Source: Sphingobium xenophagum NBRC 107872
Lineage (GTDB): Bacteria > Pseudomonadota > Alphaproteobacteria > Sphingomonadales > Sphingomonadaceae
Assembly (NCBI RefSeq): GCF_000367345.1
Contig: NZ_BARE01000014.1
Location: 1-64,000 of the forward strand
Direction: 5' to 3'
DNA: 64,000 nt
Shown here: in pieces, positions 29,826-38,295 of the stretch
Numbering within the stretch: position 1 is the first letter of the stretch
Layout of the letters: each line of letters opens with the position of its first letter
The notes under the pieces: generated by a model
Told to the model about the DNA's origin: nothing
Seen by the model: the letters and a program-made list of their open reading frames with translations, nothing else
Databases searched by the model: none
Position numbers and translations under genes: made by a program

Positions 29826-31238
29826 ATGAGTGAGGGTAGCGCGCAGAAGGTCAACATGGCCTTTATCGCGGCGATCGTTGCGGTGGCGACGATCGGCGGT
29901 TTCATGTTCGGTTATGACAGCGGGGTCATCAACGGCACGCAGAAGGGGCTGGAAAGCGCCTTTGACCTCGGCAAGCTGGGCATTGGCATCAATGTCGGCG
30001 CGATCCTGGTCGGGTCGTCGATCGGTGCCTTTGGCGCGGGACGGATGGCCGACATGATCGGGCGGCGCGGCGTCATGATGCTGGCGGCGATCCTGTTTCT
30101 GCTCAGCGCGCTGATGGCGGGGGCCGCCGGTTCTTCCGCCATCTTCATCCTTGCGCGGATCATCGGCGGACTGGGCGTCGGCGCGGCGAGCGTGATTTCG
30201 CCGGTCTATATTTCGGAAGTCACCCCGGCTGCCGTGCGCGGGCGGCTGTCGAGCGTCCAGCAGGTCATGATCATTTCCGGCCTGACCGGCGCGTTCGTCG
30301 CCAATTTCGTGCTGGCGCGTCATGCCGGCGGATCGACCGCCCCGCTCTGGCTCGATTTCCCGGCATGGCGCTGGATGTTCTGGCTACAGGCTATTCCGGC
30401 AGCGATCTATTTGCTCGCCCTGTTGTTCATCCCCGAAAGCCCCCGCTATCTGGTGGCGCGCGGGCGCGAGGACGAGGCGCTGGCGGTATTGACCCGCCTG
30501 TTCGGCGCGCAGGAAGCTGCGCGCAAGGTGGTGGAGATTCGCGACAGCCTGGCCGCCGACCATCATCGGCCCAAATTGTCCGACCTCATTGAAAAAAGCA
30601 GCGGCAAGATCCGCCCGATCGTGTGGACCGGCATTGGCCTGGCCGTGTTCCAGCAGCTGGTCGGCATCAACGTCGTCTTTTATTATGGCGCGACACTGTG
30701 GGAAGCCGTCGGCTTTTCGGAAGATAATGCGTTGCAGATCAATATATTGTCTGGCGTACTCTCGATCGGCGCTTGCCTGGGGTCGATGTTGCTGATCGAC
30801 CGGATCGGGCGCAAGCCACTGCTGCTGATCGGATCGGCGGGGATGGCGGTGACGCTGGCGATCGTCGCCTATGCCTTTTCCACCGCCATCACCGGCGCGG
30901 ACGGCGGGGTCACGCTGCCGGGGCATAATGGCCTGATCGCCCTGATCTCGGCAAATCTCTATGTGATCTTCTTCAACATGAGCTGGGGCCCGATCATGTG
31001 GGTGATGCTGGGCGAGATGTTCCCCAACCAGATTCGCGGATCGGGTCTGGCGGTCGCGGGTTTTGCCCAATGGATCGCCAATGCGGCCATATCGGTCAGC
31101 TTTCCCGCGCTGGCTGTATCGCCGGGGCTGGTCATGACCTATAGCGGCTATGCGCTGTTCGCCGCGATCTCCTACTTCTTCGTGCGCAAGATGGTGCAGG
31201 AGACCAAGGGTCGCGAGCTTGAGGAGATGGTTGGTTGA
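29826..31238 (+). CDS. Sugar porter family MFS transporter
   Basis: 470 residues, twelve helices. The sugar-porter hallmarks are present: GYDSGVINGTQKGL in helix 1, GRMADMIGRRGVMM in loop 2-3, PVYISEVTPAAVRGRL, PESPRYLVARGREDEA after helix 6, QQLVGINVVFYYG in helix 7, DRIGRKPLL in loop 8-9, and VMLGEMFPNQIRGSG. It is a proton-coupled monosaccharide importer of the GalP, XylE or GlcP type; the sugar is not determined. The downstream mutarotase gene overlaps by 4 nt, which fits hexose or pentose uptake. A LacI-type operator lies upstream. Confidence 0.94.
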   Translation: MSEGSAQKVNMAFIAAIVAVATIGGFMFGYDSGVINGTQKGLESAFDLGKLGIGINVGAILVGSSIGAFGAGRMADMIGRRGVMMLAAILFLLSALMAGAAGSSAIFILARIIGGLGVGAASVISPVYISEVTPAAVRGRLSSVQQVMIISGLTGAFVANFVLARHAGGSTAPLWLDFPAWRWMFWLQAIPAAIYLLALLFIPESPRYLVARGREDEALAVLTRLFGAQEAARKVVEIRDSLAADHHRPKLSDLIEKSSGKIRPIVWTGIGLAVFQQLVGINVVFYYGATLWEAVGFSEDNALQINILSGVLSIGACLGSMLLIDRIGRKPLLLIGSAGMAVTLAIVAYAFSTAITGADGGVTLPGHNGLIALISANLYVIFFNMSWGPIMWVMLGEMFPNQIRGSGLAVAGFAQWIANAAISVSFPALAVSPGLVMTYSGYALFAAISYFFVRKMVQETKGRELEEMVG

Positions 31239-32092
31239 GCAACGGGCCGCTTGTATTGCGGGCGGGGGCGCTGGAAGCGGCGCTTTCCCCCGCTGCGGGC
31301 GGATCGCTGCTATGGCTGCGCCACGGGGGCGAGGATGTGCTGCGCCCCGCGCCGGAGGATTGCCACGATCCCCTGGGCATGGCGAGCTTTCCGCTCGTCC
31401 CCTATGCCAACCGGATAGCGAATGGGCGGTTCAGCTTTGACGGGCGCGACTATCAGTTGCCGCGCAATTTCGGCGATCATCCGCACAGCATCCATGGCAC
31501 TGGCTGGCAGGCGGCCTGGACCGTCGCCGATCAGGGGGCGGATGCGGTGCGGCTGGTTCAGGATCATGCGCGCGGCGCGGCATGGCCATGGCCCTATCGC
31601 GCCGAGCAGCATGTGGCACTACGCCCCGACGCGATCGACATGCGCCTGACGCTGACCAATATCGGCGATGCGCCGATGCCGGCCGGGCTGGGATTTCACC
31701 CCTATTTCCTGGCCGACGCCGGAACGCAGCTGCGCTTCGCAGCGACCAGCCTGTGGCTTTCGACCCCCGACATGCTGCCGGACCGGGAAGTCGCCGCCGA
31801 CACGCTGGGCGACTGGTCGCGCGGGGCCAGGGTGATGGGCGACACGCTGATCGACAATGCCTATGGCGGATGGGACGGGCACGCGATCATTGCGCGCGGC
31901 GATGGCCTGCGCGTCGCCGTGACAGCGAGCGGCGCGGATTGGCTGCATGTCTATCGTCCGCCCAATTCGGCCGATTTCTGTATCGAACCAGTGAGCCACT
32001 GTCCCGACGCGATCAATCGGGCGGACGGCATGAGCGTGCTGGCACCGGGTGACGCCACCCAATTGTCGATGACGATCCGCATCGACAAATAG
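31235..32092 (+). CDS. Aldose 1-epimerase family protein
   Basis: 285 residues. It interconverts the alpha and beta anomers of sugars. Family features are the N-terminal AALSPAAGGSLLWLRHGG, HSIHGTGWQAAW with the catalytic-type His, and GLGFHPYFL; the C-terminal FCIEPVSHCPDAIN contains the conserved Glu. It starts with TTG at 31235, overlapping the porter stop by 4 nt, with GAGGAG 8 nt upstream. Its link to the sugar porter gives it a supporting role in sugar uptake; galactose and other sugars are possible. Confidence 0.9.
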   Translation: MSNGPLVLRAGALEAALSPAAGGSLLWLRHGGEDVLRPAPEDCHDPLGMASFPLVPYANRIANGRFSFDGRDYQLPRNFGDHPHSIHGTGWQAAWTVADQGADAVRLVQDHARGAAWPWPYRAEQHVALRPDAIDMRLTLTNIGDAPMPAGLGFHPYFLADAGTQLRFAATSLWLSTPDMLPDREVAADTLGDWSRGARVMGDTLIDNAYGGWDGHAIIARGDGLRVAVTASGADWLHVYRPPNSADFCIEPVSHCPDAINRADGMSVLAPGDATQLSMTIRIDK

Positions 32093-32155
32093 GATGAGAC
32101 GCTTCCGAAATGTGACGGGATCGCCTAAGCTGCCCCTATTGAGCAGCAAGAGGAC

Positions 32156-32500
32156 ATGCCGATGCAATTTTTGCGGACTGCCTTCTGGGTCGTAATCGCG
32201 GTCGTCCTGGCCTTTTTCTGCATGGCGAATTATGTGCCCGTGACCGTCCGCCTGTGGGGCGACATGGTGATGGAAACCAAGTTGCCGGTTTTGCTGATCG
32301 GTGCATTTCTGCTGGGCGCGCTGCCCTTCTGGATCATGGCGCGCGCGACGCGCTGGCGGTTGAAGCGTCGGCTGGACAGCGCGGAACGCGCGCTGGCCGT
32401 CACCGCCGCCGCCACGCCGCCTGCGGTCGTCACCCCGCCTCTGGACGCGGACGTCCCCTCTCCGTCCCTTTCCCCTCTCAATCCTACAGGACCCGTATGA
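32156..32500 (+). CDS. LapA-like (DUF1049) membrane protein
   Basis: 114 residues with two membrane helices: FLRTAFWVVIAVVLAFFCMA (about residues 5-24) and LPVLLIGAFLLGALPFWIMA (about 43-62), separated by a NYVPVTVRLWG loop. This matches the LapA / YciS-type small membrane proteins, which in E. coli are linked with LapB in regulating lipopolysaccharide synthesis. The Pro- and Ala-rich tail is cytoplasmic. It overlaps pyrF by 4 nt (ATGA); the lapA-pyrF pairing is found in alphaproteobacteria and enterobacteria. Confidence 0.85.
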   Translation: MPMQFLRTAFWVVIAVVLAFFCMANYVPVTVRLWGDMVMETKLPVLLIGAFLLGALPFWIMARATRWRLKRRLDSAERALAVTAAATPPAVVTPPLDADVPSPSLSPLNPTGPV

Positions 32501-33171
32501 GTAGCCCCCTCTATGTCGCGATCGACACGCCGGACCTCGGCAAGGCGCAAAATCTGGCGCAGCAGGTGCGTCATCATGTCGGCGGGCTGAAACTGGGTCT
32601 CGAATTCTTCTGCGCCAATGGTCATCACGGCGTGCATGAGATGATGAAGTTCGGGCTGCCGATCTTTCTGGATCTGAAGCTGCACGACATTCCCAATACG
32701 GTGGCCAAGGCGGTGCAGGCATTGCACATGCTGGAACCGGCGATCCTGACCGTCCATGCCGCAGGCGGACGGGCGATGCTGGAGGATGCGAAGGCCGCGG
32801 CGGGCATCAAGACCAAGGTGGTGGCGGTTACGGTGCTCACCAGCCTGGACGATGCCGACCTGCTCGACATCGGCGTAGGCGGCAAGGCGGAGGATCAGGT
32901 GCGGCGATTGGCGGACCTGGCGCAAAATGCCGGGCTGGACGGCATCGTCTGTTCCGGCGAGGAAGTGGCGATGGTCAAGAAACATTGGCCCGACGGCTTT
33001 TTCGTCGTGCCCGGCGTGCGCCCGGCGGGCGGCGCGATGGGGGACCAGAAGCGCGCCGTGACGCCGCGACAGGCGCTGGATCGCGGCGCATCCATCCTGG
33101 TCGTCGGGCGGCCGATCAGCCTGGCGGAAAATCCCGATCTCGCCGCGCGCGAGATTGAAGCGACGCTGTAG
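32497..33171 (+). CDS. pyrF: Orotidine 5'-phosphate decarboxylase
   Basis: 224 residues. It converts OMP to UMP, the last step of pyrimidine synthesis. The signature DLKLHDIPNTVAKAV contains the catalytic Asp-Lys-Lys-Asp arrangement; GVRPAGGAMGDQKR and SILVVGRPIS form the phosphate-binding region. The ATG at 32497 overlaps the LapA-like stop by 4 nt; a frame open further upstream runs over the LapA gene and is not used. A terminator hairpin follows 52 nt downstream. Confidence 0.96.
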   Translation: MSSPLYVAIDTPDLGKAQNLAQQVRHHVGGLKLGLEFFCANGHHGVHEMMKFGLPIFLDLKLHDIPNTVAKAVQALHMLEPAILTVHAAGGRAMLEDAKAAAGIKTKVVAVTVLTSLDDADLLDIGVGGKAEDQVRRLADLAQNAGLDGIVCSGEEVAMVKKHWPDGFFVVPGVRPAGGAMGDQKRAVTPRQALDRGASILVVGRPISLAENPDLAAREIEATL

Positions 33172-33222
33172 GGTATAATGCGTTCACGATGATGTTGGAC
33201 GTTGCATCCTGTAACGAGAAAC

Positions 33223-33244
33223 GGGGCGGGATTTCTCCCGCCCC
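33223..33244. terminator. Hairpin between converging pyrF and the barrel gene
   Basis: GGGGCGGGA and TCCCGCCCC arms around a TTTC loop. A short T-rich stretch (CTTTT) follows on the plus strand. It probably ends both pyrF and the minus-strand barrel gene, whose stop codon lies 10 nt away. Confidence 0.72.
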
Positions 33245-33253
33245 GCCCTGCTT

Positions 33254-33907
33254 TTAGAAGCGCCAGCCGACGCTGGCCACGACCTGATGCCGGTCAGTGT
33301 CGATGTCGAATTCGCTGCTGGTGGCGCCGTCCATAAAGTCGATATGGGCGCTGTCATATTTGGAGTAGCGATATTCCAGCTTGGCAAAGGTGTTCTGGTT
33401 GATGGCGCGCTCCACGCCGCCACCGATGCGCCAGCCGTCGAGCTTGAACGCGGTGTCGGTCGTTTCGTCGGTATCGCCCGCCAGCACGTTGAGCTTGGTG
33501 TTGGTGTAGCCGCCTTTCACATAAACCAGCGTATTGGGGCTGGCGAGGATACCGGCGCGCGCGCCGATATAGAGGTCACGGCCCTGGCTCACCCGGCCGA
33601 AACCGAACTGGTCGGTCAGGTCGTAACGATCGCTCTTGGCGGTCGAGTCGGTATATTCGCCTTCGACGCCTACGACCGCGCTGCCCAGATTAATGTCGTA
33701 GCCAGCGCCTACGCCGTAGAGCAGGCCGTCGATCGACTGATCGTCGCGACCATTATTATTGTCGATATCGCTGCCCGCGCCGACATGGTCATAGCCCAAA
33801 ATCGCTTCGACGCGCGGGCCGGTAAAGGTCGGGCCGACGTCCTGGGCCAGAGCAGGTGTGGCGACCGCGGTTCCGGCCAGAAAGGTTGCGACCACAAACT
33901 TACGCAT
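33254..33907 (-). CDS. Outer-membrane beta-barrel protein
   Basis: 217 residues. The signal peptide is MRKFVVATFLAGTAVATPAL with cleavage after ALAQ. The mature part is a small OmpA/OmpX-like or opacity-type barrel of about eight strands: alternating hydrophobic segments (GARAGILASPNTLVYVKGGY, GGGVERAINQNTFAKLEYRY) and a terminal HQVVASVGWRF ending in Phe, the signal recognised by the BAM complex. The start is the ATG at 33907; the seven codons upstream do not belong to a signal peptide. Role unknown. Confidence 0.88.
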   Translation of the reverse strand: MRKFVVATFLAGTAVATPALAQDVGPTFTGPRVEAILGYDHVGAGSDIDNNNGRDDQSIDGLLYGVGAGYDINLGSAVVGVEGEYTDSTAKSDRYDLTDQFGFGRVSQGRDLYIGARAGILASPNTLVYVKGGYTNTKLNVLAGDTDETTDTAFKLDGWRIGGGVERAINQNTFAKLEYRYSKYDSAHIDFMDGATSSEFDIDTDRHQVVASVGWRF

Positions 33908-34116
33908 ATGCTTAACTCCAATTGTCATTCACGCCCCGCAGGGGTGAGACGTTGAAGCCGGAACAAAGCCGTTGGTTTCATGAACCTAAGATAAACAAGG
34001 ACTTATGTTGCCGAATTGGCACAGTTCAGGCCGTTTCGTCCCCGTCCTGAGTGCTGGGAACGACGAGCCGATCGCACGCCGTTCAGCGTTCCACCGCATC
34101 GACGGCGTCGATGTGA

Positions 34117-37100
34117 TCAATAATCCTTCGACACGCGCACGTTGGCGCTTTCGCGGCCCAGCGTCGATATGGCGCCAAGCAGCGATAGCCAGCGCGTGAC
34201 CTGATATTCGATCCGGGTCGCGCTGTATCCCTGCCCGTCGGTGATCAGTTCGACATAGGTTTTGCGGGTCAGATATTTGCCCGCCGCGATCGACGTCCCC
34301 TGCCCCTGCGTCGGATCGGCAGCGATGATGCGCAGCCGGTCCAGCCCCGCTGCCTTGCGCACCGCATTGATCGGGTCGAGCCCGCCGCCGCCCTGCAACG
34401 AACCGACCGCAGAAGCGAGTTGCAACGCTTCGGGCGCGGACAGGTTGGTGATCGACGTGCCAAAGAGGATGCGGGACAGAAGTTCGTCCTGCGGCAGCGC
34501 GGGAACGCTGGTGAAGGTGATTTCGGGCTTCAGGCCGGTACCGCCGACATGGATGGTGGCGGTAAGATCACTGACGTCGGCCTGCGCGTCGATGTCCAGC
34601 GTCGGGTTGACGGGGGTCTTGCCGTCAAACTGGATGCGCCCTTCGCGCAGGTCGAACCGGCGCCCGGCAAATTCATAGCCGCCGCGCACCAGTTCCGCCC
34701 GGCCCGCGATCGCCGGGTTGGTGACCGTACCGCCAATGTCGAGAATGGCGCGCCATTCGCTGTCGAGGCCAAGGCCGGTGACGGTCAGGCGGTTGCGCGC
34801 CCGCGCCTTGATCGCCAGCGCCCAGGGGACGTTGGCGCGCACCCGCTCAACCTCCTCGCCACGCCTGTTGATTTCGGTCACCGCCAGTTCCGGAATCTGC
34901 GCCACGGCGGCGGCGCGGCCCAGCGTGAAGCGGCTCTTGTTGAGCGTCAGGTCGCCGCCGATCGTCCCGCCCACACCATCGGAACGCAGGGTGATCGGCC
35001 CGGTGACCGTGGCGGCAATATCGTCCCGTTCCAGCAGGGCGGCATTGTCCGCCTGCATCGCAAGGTCCATGCCGACGCCCGCTATGCCGTTGAAGGTGAA
35101 GCGCCCGGTGCCGCTTACGCTGCCGCCATTTTGCGCGGTCGCGGCAAAGCTGGAAATGACCAGTTGCGCGCCGGAGAAACGCCCGCGCGCCTTGACATTT
35201 TTCAGGCGCATGCCGGTGACGGGGCTGTTGATCGCGGCATTTTCGGTCGCCAGCGATCCGGTGATCTGCGGGTTGCCCAGCGTGCCGCGCATGTCCGCGG
35301 AAACATCGACCGGGCCACCGATGTCGACAATTTCCACCCCGGTCAGCCGCCACAGCGTGTCCGCCGTGCCGCCATAGCGCAGCTGCGCGAAGAGTGGCGC
35401 GCGGTTGAGCCGTTCGACCAGGCCGCCTTCGCGCCCCAGCGGATTGAGCAACGCCTGCGCCCGGCCGATCGTCTTGCCATCGGCAACGAAGATCATGCGG
35501 GTGGCGAGACGATCCGCCGTCAGCGCGGCGTTGACGCCGACATCGACCGGGCGGGAACTCAGGGACAGGCCAGACCGCGACAGGCCACGGATGCGCAGTT
35601 CCGCGGTCCCCGTCGGCAGGCCGCCGCCGCGCGGCTGGGCGTAGCTGAGCGAACCTGTCGCGGTGCCGCCCAGACCCAGATTGTCATAGCCAATGTCGAG
35701 CAGGGACAGCGGCAGTTTCTGCATCCGCGCCTCGACATGGGTGGACGCGCTGCCCAGTTCGCCCGCCAGCTGCAATGATCCGCCCGCATAGCTGATGGTA
35801 GCAGGCGACAGGCGCCAGCCATCATCGGTACGGGTCAGCAGCGCCGCGCGGGTCAGGCGGATGGGACGCTTGTCGACAGTGCCGCCAGCGGTCAGGCGGA
35901 TTTGCTCGGCATCGACCTGCGCTTCGCCCTGTATGTCGAAGATGCGGCCGCGCTGCCCGGACAGGCTGCCGCGTATCTTGCCCTGACCATCGACCAGATC
36001 GGCATTGGCGGCAAAGCGCCCCAGCAGCACCCCGCCGACGCGCAGGCCCCGCGCCTGCGCCGTGGCTGTCAGCGTCGTGCGCGAAGGATCAAGCAACATC
36101 GTCGCATCCAGCGTGCCGCGTCGCACCGCGATGACGGTCGGTCCGTCGAAGCTGGCATCGTTGGCGGTCAGTTTGAGCTGGACCTGCTGGATCGCATCCA
36201 CTGGCTTCAGGCTGATATAGCCCGTCACCGGGCCGTTAACCGCCAATTGGCCGTCCAGCCCGCCGGTCACCGGGCGAATATCACCGCTGGCGGTGACGCC
36301 GGACACGTCGATCCGCGCGATGCGGACCACCGCCTGTCCGCCCTGCGGCAGCAGGATGACGCCCCGGCCGGTGAAGGGACCAAGGGTCGATCCGCCCGCA
36401 GCGGTATAGCTGTATCCGCTTGCATCGGGGATCAGCTTTGCGCGCACGTCGCGCAGGCCCAGCGCCTTCATCGGGCTGGCCAGCAGCACATCGATGGTCG
36501 GGCGGTCGATCCTGCCATCCAGCGTCAGCCTGACCGGACCATATTGGCCATGCCGCCCCTGCCCCTCCAGATGCATCGTGCCGTCGCGATGGCGCAGGCC
36601 ATTGCCCGTCAGCGTCAGCAGCGGCGCATCAAGCTGCAAATTGGTGAGCGCCAACTGGCCATCGGGGCGCAGCGCGAGCGCGCTGCGAACGGTCGGCAGG
36701 CCGCCGCCCAGCGTACGCAGAAATTCATTGTCCAGCCGCCGCACCCGCGCCAGCGCATTGCCGCTCAGGCCAAAGCTGCGATTGGGACCGGGCACTGCGC
36801 GCAATTTCGACGTCAGGTCGACGATGCCGAAGCCACGAATGGCCAAACCGACAATCTGGCCATCCAGACCAAAATCATACCGACCTGTCTGGAGGTCGGC
36901 GAGCATCAGCAGCTTGCCGCGCAACTTGTCCGACCGCACGTCCATCGGATTGCTGACAATCTGCTGGCCCTTGATCTGGAGCACGCCGTCGAGCGCGAAA
37001 TTGCGGACGATCCCTTCGACCAGTTCGCCCTGCCCATCGAGCCGCGCGGCGCGCAGGCGTACCGGGACCAGCGCCGGGCCATTTTCCGACCGACGCCCCT

Positions 37101-38295
37101 TGCCATCCATCCGCACGGTGCTGATCACCGTCTTGTCGAACGCCAGTTGGCGGGCGGTGAGCAGATATTCATAGCCCAGCGTCGCGAATGCACCGTCCAG
37201 ACGGATTTTCGCCGCGACATCCTGCCCGCGCATAGTCTTGAACAAGGCCTGTGGACGGGCGAGCTTCAACTGCACCAGCATATTGTCGAGCGCATTGTTG
37301 CGCAGGTCGATCGCCCCGTCGGCTTCCAGATCGATCGCGGCGGAACGGAGCCAGAGGCGACCGTCAATCACCCGGTCCACCATCGTCCCGTTGGCGCGCA
37401 CGACCAGGCGCGGCGCGGCAATACGCTGGACAAGGCCATTGCCGACGATCGCGCCGCCCTCGATCGAACCACGGGCCGAATAGGCGCCCTGGCGCGCGGC
37501 CAGCACGAAATCGGCGACGGGCTGGGCATCGAGCGTGGCGGACAGGCGACCGTCCCAACGGCTCCAGCCGCCCTTGCCGCCGATGCGCAGATTGGCGTCC
37601 TGCTTCAGGCCCGCCATCGCCGCCAGGACGCCGCCCCTTGGCGCATTGACCGTGACGTCCAGGCGGAAACGATCATCGTCGGGGCGACTGTCGAGCGCGA
37701 TGGTCAGCGCGTCCTGCCCGTCGATCACGCGGGCGGTCAGATCTATGATCGCACGGCCGCCGCGAATGTCCGCGTCGCCCGCCATCGTCGCCTGCTGCGC
37801 ACGGCCAGTAATGCCCGGCGCGATCGTCAGCCGACCGACCGAAAATTCCATCAGCCGGATGTCGAAACCGGGAAGGATCGGCCCCTGCTTCCGGCTGGGA
37901 TTGAGCTTGGGCAATTTGTGCAGGGTGGCGCGCGGGATCACCAGCCGGTCGATGTCCAGCCGGTTATAGGCCCAGGCGAAGGGCCACCAGTCCAGTTCGA
38001 CCCGTGGCGCGTCGAAGAAGCGGCCCGTCGGGTCGGACAGGGTCAGATTGTGGAGAACGGCCTTGTGATAAATGCTGCCATCGATCCGGTCGACCTGGAT
38101 GCGCAGGCCCGATGGCGGTTTGATCGTCGCGATCCGGCTGATGAGGAAGCGATGGCCGGGCGCCGTGTCGAGCCAGGCCAGCGCGCCAGCGACGATCAGC
38201 AGCAAAGTGACGATGATGCCCAGCACCCAGCGCTGCCAGCGTCCATCCCAGGCGCGGCGGCGATGCGGCTTCTCGGCGGGCGCTTCGTCCACCAT
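34117..38295 (-). CDS. tamB: Translocation and assembly module protein TamB
   Basis: 1392 residues. The N-terminal membrane anchor is RWVLGIIVTLLLIVAGALAW (about residues 22-41). The long periplasmic part is a repetitive beta-groove of AsmA/TamB type, built of short strands such as LDGQLAVNGPVTG and VDVSADMRGTLGN. The C-terminal DUF490 domain ends the protein (VELITDGQGYSATRIEYQVTRWLSLLGA). TamB spans the periplasm and works with TamA in outer-membrane protein insertion; related proteins move phospholipids. It follows tamA with a 1-nt stop/start overlap, so the two are coupled. Confidence 0.94.
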   Translation of the reverse strand: MVDEAPAEKPHRRRAWDGRWQRWVLGIIVTLLLIVAGALAWLDTAPGHRFLISRIATIKPPSGLRIQVDRIDGSIYHKAVLHNLTLSDPTGRFFDAPRVELDWWPFAWAYNRLDIDRLVIPRATLHKLPKLNPSRKQGPILPGFDIRLMEFSVGRLTIAPGITGRAQQATMAGDADIRGGRAIIDLTARVIDGQDALTIALDSRPDDDRFRLDVTVNAPRGGVLAAMAGLKQDANLRIGGKGGWSRWDGRLSATLDAQPVADFVLAARQGAYSARGSIEGGAIVGNGLVQRIAAPRLVVRANGTMVDRVIDGRLWLRSAAIDLEADGAIDLRNNALDNMLVQLKLARPQALFKTMRGQDVAAKIRLDGAFATLGYEYLLTARQLAFDKTVISTVRMDGKGRRSENGPALVPVRLRAARLDGQGELVEGIVRNFALDGVLQIKGQQIVSNPMDVRSDKLRGKLLMLADLQTGRYDFGLDGQIVGLAIRGFGIVDLTSKLRAVPGPNRSFGLSGNALARVRRLDNEFLRTLGGGLPTVRSALALRPDGQLALTNLQLDAPLLTLTGNGLRHRDGTMHLEGQGRHGQYGPVRLTLDGRIDRPTIDVLLASPMKALGLRDVRAKLIPDASGYSYTAAGGSTLGPFTGRGVILLPQGGQAVVRIARIDVSGVTASGDIRPVTGGLDGQLAVNGPVTGYISLKPVDAIQQVQLKLTANDASFDGPTVIAVRRGTLDATMLLDPSRTTLTATAQARGLRVGGVLLGRFAANADLVDGQGKIRGSLSGQRGRIFDIQGEAQVDAEQIRLTAGGTVDKRPIRLTRAALLTRTDDGWRLSPATISYAGGSLQLAGELGSASTHVEARMQKLPLSLLDIGYDNLGLGGTATGSLSYAQPRGGGLPTGTAELRIRGLSRSGLSLSSRPVDVGVNAALTADRLATRMIFVADGKTIGRAQALLNPLGREGGLVERLNRAPLFAQLRYGGTADTLWRLTGVEIVDIGGPVDVSADMRGTLGNPQITGSLATENAAINSPVTGMRLKNVKARGRFSGAQLVISSFAATAQNGGSVSGTGRFTFNGIAGVGMDLAMQADNAALLERDDIAATVTGPITLRSDGVGGTIGGDLTLNKSRFTLGRAAAVAQIPELAVTEINRRGEEVERVRANVPWALAIKARARNRLTVTGLGLDSEWRAILDIGGTVTNPAIAGRAELVRGGYEFAGRRFDLREGRIQFDGKTPVNPTLDIDAQADVSDLTATIHVGGTGLKPEITFTSVPALPQDELLSRILFGTSITNLSAPEALQLASAVGSLQGGGGLDPINAVRKAAGLDRLRIIAADPTQGQGTSIAAGKYLTRKTYVELITDGQGYSATRIEYQVTRWLSLLGAISTLGRESANVRVSKDY